Below are positions 52,226 to 64,000 of a stretch of 64,000 bases of DNA, in pieces. Position numbers and translations under genes: made by a program. Every line of letters begins with the position of its first letter. The first letter of the stretch is position 1. Origin of the DNA: Eledone cirrhosa (Eukaryota; Mollusca; Cephalopoda; Octopoda; Eledonidae); NCBI GenBank assembly GCA_964016885.1, contig OZ024743.1, positions 170,759,833 through 170,823,832 of the forward strand, written 5' to 3'. A model generated the notes under the pieces. It searched no databases. It had not been told where the DNA came from and saw only the letters and a list, made by a program, of their open reading frames with translations.

Positions 52226-53773
52226 ATGAACACCATTGTCACAACTACTGTAAGACCACTGTATCAACACCATAGTCACGACTACTGTAAGACCACTGTA
52301 TCAACACCATAGTCACAATAACTGTAAGAACACTGTATCAACACCACAGTCATAACTACTGTAAGACCACTGTATCAACACCACAGTCACAACTACTGTA
52401 AGACCACTGTATCAACACCACAGTCACAACTACTGTAAGACCACTGTATAAACACCACAACCACAACTACTGTAAGACAACTGTATCAACATCACAACCA
52501 CAACTACTCTAAGACCACTGTATCAACACCACAGTCATAACTACTCTAAGACCACTGTATCAACACCGTAGTCACAACGACTGTAAGACCACTGTATCAA
52601 CACCACAGTCACAACGTCTGTAAGACCACTATATCAACACAATAGTCACAACTACTGTAAGCCCACTGTATCAACACCATAGTCACAACGACTGTAAGAC
52701 CACAGTATCAACGCCATAGTCACAACTACTGTAGCACCACTGTATAAACACCATAGTCATAACTACCGTAAGACCACTGTATCAACGCCATAGTCATAAC
52801 TACTGTAAGACCACTGTATACAAACCATAGCCACAAATACTGTAAGACCACTGTATCAACAACACAGTCACAACTACTCTAAGACCACTGTATCAACACC
52901 ACAGTCACAACTACTGTAAGCCCACTGTATCAACAGCATAGTCATAACTACTCTAAGACCACCGTATCAAAACCATAGTCACAACTACTGTAACACCACT
53001 GTATCAACACAATAGTCATAACTACCGTAAGACCACTGTATCAACACCATAGTCATAAGACCACTGTATCAACACCATAGTCACAACTACTGTAAGACCA
53101 CTGTATCAACACCATAGTCATAACTACTGTAAGACCACTGTATCAACACCATAGTCACAACTACTGTAAGACCACTGTATGAAAACAATATTCATAACTA
53201 CCGTAAGACCACTGTATCAACACCATAGTCACAACTACTGTAAGACCACTGTATCAACACCATAGTCATAACTACTGTAAGACCACTGTATCAACACCAG
53301 AGTCACAACTACTGTAAGACCACTGTATCAACACCATAGTCATAACAATTGTAAGACCACTGTATCAACACCACAATCACAACTACAGTAAGACCACAGT
53401 ATCAACACCATAGTCACAACTACTGTAAGACCACTGTATGAAAACAATAGTCATAACTACCGTAAGACCACTGTATCAACACCATAGTCATAACTAATGT
53501 AAGACCACTGTAACAACACCATAGTCACAACTACTGTAAGACCACTGTATCAACACCATAGTCACAATAACTGTAAGAACACTGTATCAACACCACAGTC
53601 ATAACTACTGTAAGACCACTGTATCAACACCACAATCACAACTACTGTAAGACCACTGTATCAACACCACAGTCACAACTACTGTAAAACCACTGTATAA
53701 ACACCACAACCACAACTACTGTAAGACCACTGTAACAACACCACAACCACAACTACTGTAAGACCACTGTATC

Positions 53774-56700
53774 AACACCAGTCTCAACTACTCTAAGACC
53801 ACTGTATCAACACCACAGCCACAACTACTGTAAGACCACTGTATCAACACAATAATCACAACTATTGTAAGACCACGGTATCAACATCGTAGTCAAAACT
53901 ACTGTAAGACCACTGTATCAACACCACAGTCACAACGTCTGTAAGACCACTGAATAAACACCATAGTCACAACTACTGTAAGACCACTGTATCAACACCA
54001 CAGTCACAACTAGTCTAAGACCACTGTATCAACACCACAGTCACAACTACTGAAATCCCACTGTATCAACACCACAGCCACAACTACTGTAAGACCACTG
54101 TATCAACACCATAATCACAACTACTGTAAGACCACGGTATCAACACCGTAGTCACAACTACTGTAAGACCACTGTATGAACACCATTGTCACAACTACTG
54201 TAAGACCACTGTATCAACACCATAGTCATAAGACCACTGTATCAACACCATAGTCACAACTACTGTAAGACCACTGTATCAACACCATAGTCACGACTAC
54301 TGTAAGACCACTGTATCAACACCATAGTCACAATAACTATAAGAACACTGTATCAACACCACAGTCATAACTACTGTAAGACCACTGTATCAACACCACA
54401 GTCACAACTACTGTAAGACCACTGTATCAACACCACAGTCACAACTACTGTAAGACCACTGTATAAACACCACAACCACAACTACTGTAAGACAACTGTA
54501 TCAACATCACAACCACAACTACTGTAAGACCACTGTATCAACACCACAGTCATAACAAGTCTAAGACCACTGTATCAACACCGTAGTCACAACGACTGTA
54601 AGACCACTGTATCAACACCACAGTCACAACGTCTGTAAGACCACTGTATCAACACAATAGTCACAACTACTGTAAGCCCACTGTATCAACACCATAGTCA
54701 CAACGACTGTAAGACCACTGTATCAAAACCATAGTCACAACTACGGTAGCACCACTGTATAAACACCATAGTCATAACTACTGTAAGACCACTGTATACA
54801 AACCATAGTCACAAATACTGTAAGACCACTGTATCAACAACACAGTCACAACTACTCTAAGACCACTGTATCAACACCACAGTCACAACTACTGTAAGCC
54901 CACTGTATCAACAGCATAGTCATAACTACTCTAAGACCACCGTATCAACACCATAGTCACAACTACTGTAACACCACTGTATCAAAACAATAGTCATAAC
55001 TACCGTAAGACCACTGTATCAACACCATAGTCATAAGACCACTGTATCAACACCATAGTCACAACTACTGTAAGACCACTGTATCAACACCATAGTCATA
55101 ACTACTGTAAGACCACTGTATCAACACCATAGTCACAACTACTGTAAGACCACTGTATGAAAACAATATTCATAACTACCGTAAGACCACTGTATCAACA
55201 CCATAGTCATAACTAATGTAAGACCACTGTAACAACACCATAGTCACAACTACTGTAAGACCACTGTATCAACACCATAATCACAACTATTGTAAGACCA
55301 CGGTATCAACACCGTAGTCACAACTACTGTAAGACCACTGTATCAACACCACAGTCACAACTACTGTAAGACCACTGTATCAACACCATAATCACAACTA
55401 TTGTAAGACCACTGTATCAACACCAGTCATAACTACTCTAAGACCACTGTATCAACACCACAGCCACAACTACTGTAAGACCACTGTATCAACACCATAA
55501 TCACAACTATTGTAAGACCACGGTATCAACACCGTAGTCACAACTACTGTAAGACCACTGTATCAACACCACAGTCACAACGTCTGTAAGACCACTGAAT
55601 AAACACCATAGTCACAACTACTGTAAGACCACTGTATCAACACCACAGTCACAACTAGTCTAAGACCACTGTATCAACACCACAGTCACAACTACTGAAA
55701 TCCCACTGTATCAACACCACAGCCACAACTACTGTAAGACCACTGTATCAACACCACAGTCACAACTACTGTAAGACCACTGTATCAACACCATAATTAC
55801 AACTACTGTAAGAACAAGGTATCAACACCGTAGTCACAACTACTGTAAGACCACTGTATGAACACCATTGTCACAACTACTGTAAGACCACTGTATCAAC
55901 ACCATAGTCACGACTACTGTAAGACCACTGTATCAACACCATAGTCACAATAACTGTAAGAACACTGTATCAACACCACAGTCATAACTACTGTAAGACC
56001 ACTGTATCAATAACACAGTCACAACTACTGTAAGACCACTGTATCACCACCACAGTCACAACTACTGTAAGACCACTGTATCAACACCACAGTCACAACT
56101 ACTGTAAGACCACTGTATAAACACCACAACCACAACTACTGTAAGACATCTGTATCAACACCACAACCACAACTACTGTAAGACCACTGTATCAACACCA
56201 CAGTCATAACTACTCTAAGACAACTGTATCATCACCACAGCCACAACTACTGTAAGACCACTGTATCAACACCACAGCCACAACTACTGTAAAACCACTG
56301 TATCAACACCATAGTTATAACTACCGTAAGACCACTGTATCAACACCATAGTCATAAGACCACTGTATCAACACCATAGTCACAACTACTGTAAGACCAC
56401 TGTATCAACACCATAGTCATAACTACTGTAAGACCACTGTATCAACACCATAGTCACAACTATTGTAAGACCACTGTGTCAACACCACAGTCACACCTAG
56501 AGAAAGACCACTGTATCAACACCATAGTCCCAACTACTGTAAGACCACTGTATGAACACCATAGTAATAACAACCGTAAGACCACTGTATAAACACCATA
56601 GTCATAACTAATGTAAGACCACTGTATCAACACCATAGTCACAACTACTGGAAGACCACTGTATCAACACCATAGTCATAAGACCACTGTATCAACATCA

Positions 56701-56871
56701 TAGTCACAACTACTGTAATACCACTGTATCAACACCATAGTCACAACTACTGTAAGACAACTGTGTCAGCACCACAGTCACAACTACTGTAAGACCACTG
56801 TATCAACACCATAGTCATAACTACCGTAAGACCACTGTATCAACACCATAGTCATAAGACCACTGTATCAA
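53774..56871 (+). repeat. Higher-order satellite repeat copy 1 (3.1 kb, deletion form)
   Basis: Measured from the marker 'caacaccagtctcaactact' at 53774 to its next occurrence at 56872. It lacks about 510 bp at its end relative to the next copy. Confidence 0.75.
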
Positions 56872-59800
56872 CACGAGTCTCAACTACTCAAAGACCACTG
56901 TATCAATACCACAGCCACAACTACTGTAAGACCACTGTATCAACACAATAATCACAACTATTGTAAGACCACGGTATCAACATCGTAGTCAAAACTACTG
57001 TAAGACCACTGTATCAACACCACAGTCACAACGTCTGTAAGACCACTGAATAAACACCATAGTCACAACTACTGTAAGACCACTGTATCAACACCACAGT
57101 CACAACTAGTCTAAGACCACTGTATCAACACCACAGTCACAACTACTGAAATCCCACTGTATCAACACCACAGCCACAACTACTGTAAGACCACTGTATC
57201 AACACCATAATCACAACTACTGTAAGACCACGGTATCAACACCGTAGTCACAACTACTGTAAGACCACTGTATGAACACCATTGTCACAACTACTGTAAG
57301 ACCACTGTATCAACACCATAGTCATAAGACCACTGTATCAACATCATAGTCACAACTACTGTAAGACCACTGTATCAACACCATAGTCACGACTACTGTA
57401 AGACCACTGTATCAACACCATAGTCACAATAACTATAAGAACACTGTATCAACACCACAGTCATAACTACTGTAAGACCACTGTATCAACACCACAGTCA
57501 CAACTACTGTAAGACCACTGTATCAACACCACAGTCACAACTACTGTAAGACCACTGTATAAACACCACAACCACAACTACTGTAAGACAACTGTATCAA
57601 CATCACAACCACAACTACTGTAAGACCACTGTATCAACACCACAGTCATAACAAGTCTAAGACCACTGTATCAACACCGTAGTCACAACGACTGTAAGAC
57701 CACTGTATCAACACCACAGTCACAACGTCTGTAAGACCACTGTATCAACACAATAGTCACAACTACTGTAAGCCCACTGTATCAACACCATAGTCACAAC
57801 GACTGTAAGACCACTGTATCAACGCCATAGTCACAACTACGGTAGCACCACTGTATAAACACCATAGTCATAACTACTGTAAGACCACTGTATACAAACC
57901 ATAGTCACAAATACTGTAAGACCACTGTATCAACAACACAGTCACAACTACTCTAAGACCACTGTATCAACACCACAGTCACAACTACTGTAAGCCCACT
58001 GTATCAACAGCATAGTCATAACTACTCTAAGACCACCGTATCAACACCATAGTCACAACTACTGTAACACCACTGTATCAAAACAATAGTCATAACTACC
58101 GTAAGACCACTGTATCAACACCATAGTCATAAGACCACTGTATCAACACCATAGTCACAACTACTGTAAGACCACTGTATCAACACCATAGTCATAACTA
58201 CTGTAAGACCACTGTATCAACACCATAGTCACAACTACTGTAAGACCACTGTATGAAAACAATATTCATAACTACCGTAAGACCACTGTATCAACACCAT
58301 AGTCATAACTAATGTAAGACCACTGTAACAACACCATAGTCACAACTACTGTAAGACCACTGTATCAACACCATAATCACAACTATTGTAAGACCACGGT
58401 ATCAACACCGTAGTCACAACTACTGTAAGACCACTGTATCAACACCACAGTCACAACTACTGTAAGACCACTGTATCAACACCATAATCACAACTATTGT
58501 AAGACCACTGTATCAACACCAGTCATAACTACTCTAAGACCACTGTATCAACACCACAGCCACAACTACTGTAAGACCACTGTATCAACACCATAATCAC
58601 AACTATTGTAAGACCACGGTATCAACACCGTAGTCACAACTACTGTAAGACCACTGTATCAATACCACAGTCACAACGTCTGTAAGACCACTGAATAAAC
58701 ACCATAGTCACAACTACTGTAAGACCACTGTATCAACACCACAGTCACAACTAGTCTAAGACCACTGTATCAACACCACAGTCACAACTACTGAAATCCC
58801 ACTGTATCAACACCACAGCCACAACTACTGTAAGACCACTGTATCAACACCACAGTCACAACTACTGTAAGACCACTGTATCAACACCATAATTACAACT
58901 ACTGTAAGAACAAGGTATCAACACCGTAGTCACAACTACTGTAAGACCACTGTATGAACACCATTGTCACAACTACTGTAAGACCACTGTATCAACACCA
59001 TAGTCACGACTACTGTAAGACCACTGTATCAACACCATAGTCACAATAACTGTAAGAACACTGTATCAACACCACAGTCATAACTACTGTAAGACCACTG
59101 TATCAACAACACAGTCACAACTACTGTAAGACCACTGTATCACCACCACAGTCACAACTACTGTAAGACCACTGTATCAACACCACAGTCACAACTACTG
59201 TAAGACCACTGTATAAACACCACAACCACAACTACTGTAAGACATCTGTATCAACACCACAACCACAACTACTGTAAGACCACTGTATCAACACCACAGT
59301 CATAACTACTCTAAGACAACTGTATCATCACCACAGCCACAACTACTGTAAGACCACTGTATCAACACCACAGCCACAACTACTGTAAAACCACTGTATC
59401 AACACCATAGTCATAACTACCGTAAGACCACTGTATCAACACCATAGTCATAAGACCACTGTATCAACACCGTAGTCACAACTACTGTAAGACCACTGTA
59501 TCAACACCATAGTCATAACTACTGTAAGACCACTGTATCAACACCATAGTCACAACTATTGTAAGACCACTGTGTCAACACCACAGTCACACCTAGAGAA
59601 AGACCACTGTATCAACACCATACTCCCAACTACTGTAAGACCACTGTATGAACACCATAGTAATAACAACCGTAAGACCACTGTATAAACACCATAGTCA
59701 TAACTAATGTAAGACCACTGTATCAACACCATAGTCACAACTACTGGAAGACCACTGTATCAACACCATAGTCATAAGACCACTGTATCAACATCATAGT

Positions 59801-60480
59801 CACAACTACTGTAATACCACTGTATCAACACCATAGTCACAACTACTGTAAGACAACTGTGTCAGCACCACAGTCACAACTACTGTAAGACCACTGTATC
59901 AACACCATAGTCATAACTACCGTAAGACCACTGTATCAACACCATAGTCATAAGACCACTGTATCAACACCATAGTCACAACTACTGTAAGACCACTGTA
60001 TCAACACCATAGTCATAACTAATGTAAGACAACTGTATCAACACCATAGTCACAACTATTTTAAGACCAATGTATCAACACCACAGTCACACCTACAGTA
60101 AGACCACTGTATCAACACCATAGTCACAACTACTGTAAGACCACTGTATGAACACCATATTCATAACTACCGTAAGACCACTGTATCAACACCATAGACA
60201 TAACTAATGTAAGACCACTGTAACAACACCATAGTCACAACTACTGTAAGACCACTGTATCAACACCATAGTCACAATAACTGTAAGAACACTGTATCAA
60301 CACCACAGTCATAACTACTGTAAGACCACTGTATCAACACCACAATCACAACTACTGTAAGACCACTGTATCAACACCACAGTCACAACTACTGTAAAAC
60401 CACTGTATAAACACCACAACCACAACTACTGTAAGACCACTGTAACAACAACACAACCACAACTACTGTAAGACCACTGT
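56872..60480 (+). repeat. Higher-order satellite repeat copy 2 (3.6 kb)
   Basis: From the marker at 56872 to that at 60481. The extra 510 bp (about 59970-60480) contains 'ctattttaagaccaatgtat' and related variants also seen near 63670. Confidence 0.75.
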
Positions 60481-63400
60481 ATCAACACCAGTCTCAACTA
60501 CTCTAAGACCACTGTATCAACACCACAGCCACAACTACTGTAAGACCACTGTATCAACACAATAATCACAACTATTGTAAGACCACGGTATCAACATCGT
60601 AGTCAAAACTACTGTAAGACCACTGTATCAACACCACAGTCACAACGTCTGTAAGACCACTGAATAAACACCATAGTCACAACTACTGTAAGACCACTGT
60701 ATCAACACCACAGTCACAACTAGTCTAAGACCACTGTATCAACACCACAGTCACAACTACTGAAATCCCACTGTATCAACACCACAGCCACAACTACTGT
60801 AAGACCACTGTATCAACACCATAATCACAACTACTGTAAGACCACGGTATCAACACCGTAGTCACAACTACTGTAAGACCACTGTATGAACACCATTGTC
60901 ACAACTACTGTAAGACCACTGTATCAACACCATAGTCATAAGACCACTGTATCAACACCATAGTCAAAACTACTGTAAGACCACTGTATCAACACCATAG
61001 TCACGACTACTGTAAGACCACTGTATCAACACCATAGTCACAATAACTATAAGAACACTGTATCAACACCACAGTCATAACTACTGTAAGACCACTGTAT
61101 CAACACCACAGTCACAACTACTGTAAGACCACTGTATCAACACCACAGTCACAACTACTGTAAGACCACTGTATAAACACCACAACCACAACTACTGTAA
61201 GACAACTGTATCAACATCACAACCACAACTACTGTAAGACCACTGTATCAACACCACAGTCATAACAAGTCTAAGACCACTGTATCAACACCGTAGTCAC
61301 AACGACTGTAAGACCACTGTATCAACACCACAGTCACAACGTCTGTAAGACCACCGTATCAACACAATAGTCACAACTACTGTAAGCCCACTGTATCAAC
61401 ACCATAGTCACAACGACTGCAAGACCACTGTATCAACGCCATAGTCACAACTACTGTAGCACCACTGTATAAACACCATAGTCATAACTACTGTAAGACC
61501 ACTGTATACAAACCATAGTCACAAATACTGTAAGACCACTGTATCAACAACACAGTCACAACTACTCTAAGACCACTGTATCAACACCACAGTCACAACT
61601 ACTGTAAGCCCACTGTATCAACAGCATAGTCATAACTACTCTAAGACCATCGTATCAACACCATAGTCACAACTACTGTAACACCACTGTATCAAAACAA
61701 TAGTCATAACTACCGTAAGACCACTGTATCAACACCATAGTCATAAGACCACTGTATCAACACCATAGTCACAACTACTGTAAGACCATGTATCAACACC
61801 ATAGTCATAACTACTGTAAGACCACTGTATCAACACCATAGTCACAACTACTGTAAGTCCACTGTATGAAAACAATATTCATAACTACCGTAAGACCACT
61901 GTATCAACACCATAGTCATAACTAATGTAAGACCACTGTAACAACACCATGGTCACAACTACTGTAAGACCACTGTATCAACACCATAATCACAACTATT
62001 GTAAGACCACGGTATCAACACCGTAGTCACAACTACTGTAAGACCACTGTATCAACACCACAGTCACAACTACTGTAAGACCACTGTATCAACACCATAA
62101 TCACAACTATTGTAAGACCACTGTATCAACACCAGTCATAACTACTCTAAGACCACTGTATCAACACCACAGCCACAACTACTGTAAGACCACTGTATCA
62201 ACACCATAATCACAACTATTGTAAGACCACGGTATCAACACCGTAGTCACAACTACTGTAAGACCACTGTATCAACACCACAGTCACAACGTCTGTAAGA
62301 CCACTGAATAAACACCATAGTCACAACTACTGTAAGACCACTGTATCAACACCACAGTCACAACTAGTCTAAGACCACTGTATCAACACCACAGTCACAA
62401 CTACTGAAATCCCACTGTATCAACACCACAGCCACAACTACTGTAAGACCACTGTATCAACACCACAGTCACAACTACTGTAAGACCACTGTATCAACAC
62501 CATAATTACAACTACTGTAAGAACAAGGTATCAACACCGTAGTCACAACTACTGTAAGACCACTGTATGAACACCATTGTCACAACTACTGTAAGACCAC
62601 TGTATCAACACCATAGTCACGACTACTGTAAGACCACTGTATCAACACCATAGTCACAATAACTGTAAGAACACTGTATGAACACCACAGTCATAACTAC
62701 TGTAAGACCACTGTATCAACAACACAGTCACAACTACTGTAAGACCACTGTATCACCACCACAGTCACAACTACTGTAAGACCACTGTATCAACACCACA
62801 GTCACAACTACTGTAAGACCACTGTATAAACACCACAACCACAACTACTGTAAGACATCTGTATCAACACCACAACCACAACTACTGTAAGACCACTGTA
62901 TCAACACCACAGTCATAACTACTCTAAGACAACTGTATCATCACCACAGCCACAACTACTGTAAGACCACTGTATCAACACCACAGCCACAACTACTGTA
63001 AAACCACTGTATCAACACCATAGTCATAACTACCGTAAGACCACTGTATCAACACCATAGTCATAAGACCACTGTATCAACACCATAGTCACAACTACTG
63101 TAAGACCACTGTAACAACACCATAGTCATAACTACTGTAAGACCACTGTATCAACACCATAGTCACAACTATTGTAAGACCACTGTATCAACACCACAGT
63201 CACACCTAGAGAAAGACCACTGTATCAACACCATAGTCACAACTACTGTAAGACCACTGTATGAACACCATAGTAATAACAACCGTAAGACCACTGTATA
63301 AACACCATAGTCATAACTAATGTAAGACCACTGTATCAACACCATAGCCACAACTACTGGAAGACCACTGTATCAACACCATAGTCATAAGACCACTGTA

Positions 63401-64000
63401 TCAACATCATAGTCACAACTACTGTAATACCACTGTATCAACACCATAGTCACAACTACTGTAAGACCACTGTGTCAGCACCACAGTCACAACTACTGTA
63501 AGACCACTGTATCAACACCATAGTCATAACTACCGTAAGACCACTGTATCAACACCATAGTCATAAGACCACTGTATCAACACCATAGTCACAACTACTG
63601 TAAGACCACTGTATCAACACCATAGTCATAACTAATGTAAGACAACTGTATCAACACCATAGTCACAACTATTTTAAGACCAATGTATCAACACCACAGT
63701 CACACCTACAGTAAGACCACTGTATCAACACCATAGTCACAACTACTGTAAGACCACTGTATGAACACCATATTCATAACTACCGTAAGTCCACTGTATC
63801 AACACCATAGTCATAACTATTGTAAGACCACTGTATCAACACCACAATCACAACTACAGTAAGACCACAGTATCAACACCATAGTCACAACTACTGTAAG
63901 ACCACTGTATCAACACCATAGTCACAACTACTGTAAGACCACTGTATGAACACCATATTCATAACTACCGTAAGACCACTGTATCAACACCATAGTCATA
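60481..64000 (+). repeat. Higher-order satellite repeat copy 3 (partial at window edge)
   Basis: Follows copy 2 nearly base for base through 63780 before the window ends. Single-base differences include a lost base in one unit near 61790. Confidence 0.75.

Larger units (their letters stand above)
52226..64000 (+). repeat. 37-bp satellite array with higher-order structure
   Basis: The whole remainder of the window is tandem 37-bp units, of the type 'tcaacaccatagtcacaact' plus 'actgtaagaccactgta', roughly 300 copies, diverged from each other by a few bases. Shortened 28-bp units lacking 'ctactgtaa' recur at fixed places. Individual variants repeat every 3.1-3.6 kb in the same order, so the array is a higher-order repeat. 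The three near-identical 60-residue minus-strand frames at 56460, 59556 and 63169 simply mark this period and are not genes. The array runs off the window end. Confidence 0.97.

Noticed and set aside
56460..63351. Three near-identical 60-codon minus-strand frames (56460, 59556, 63169)
   Set aside because: They are the same satellite segment recurring with the higher-order period, without a start context or domain.
52226..64000. CRISPR-like array (37-bp period)
   Set aside because: There are no unique spacers: the entire 37-bp unit is repeated and the genome is clearly animal. It is a satellite.

Overview
This window looks like a repeat-dominated stretch of a mollusc genome, most likely a cephalopod and possibly an octopus. 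That is an inference from repeats I recognise: a tRNA-derived SINE whose body reads 'gccgaggt..actttgcctt..cggggtcgataaaat..attgctggccttgtgcc', LINEs ending in (ATG)n or (ATT)n tails, Penelope-like elements, Helitrons and long (TA)n tracts. I see no intact host gene, no rRNA or tRNA gene and no CRISPR. Nearly every open frame is a broken piece of a transposable element. The one candidate host-gene segment is a possible 25-codon first exon at 4442-4515 on the minus strand.

Layout. 1-1540: two LINE-A copies fused tail to tail. 1570-2472: a non-autonomous Helitron with readable termini. 2491-3659: a hAT transposase fragment. 5535-14010: a degenerate autonomous Helitron (minus strand, Rep plus PIF1 helicase) flanked by inverted repeats, and beside it a fold-back element that carries the best hammerhead-ribozyme-like motif in the window (13345-13387). 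14023-15560: an LTR-like promoter region, a Penelope-like fragment and a Helitron 3' end. 17419-21441: a 4-kb Penelope-like element with about 1.03-kb terminal inverted repeats around a reverse transcriptase plus GIY-YIG reading frame. 21470-29595: two Tx1/L1-like LINE copies, the second with ORF1 (CCHC knuckle), AP-endonuclease and reverse transcriptase.

29640-51950: a mosaic of LINE fragments. It holds LINE-A (carrying a PHD-like zinc-finger motif after its RT), LINE-B and a LINE with a restriction-like endonuclease. It also has a near-identical inverted duplication (arms about 2.2 kb at 35598-37943 and 40096-42735) around a chimeric LINE, several perfect short hairpins, more Penelope-type sequence with hammerhead-like motifs (45640-46169 and 47038-47074), a second SINE and a second hAT fragment.

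51951-64000: three copies of a 91-bp repeat run directly into a satellite made of 37-bp units. The satellite fills the rest of the window and is organised as a higher-order repeat of about 3.6 kb, with one 3.1-kb deletion variant.

The genes do not form a pathway. What ties the window together is transposon biology: target-primed retrotransposition (tailed LINEs and SINEs), template switching (chimeras, snap-backs, inverted duplications), rolling-circle elements, and possible ribozyme processing of Penelope-type transcripts. No protein-coding element appears able to move by itself, because all carry stops, frameshifts or changed catalytic residues.
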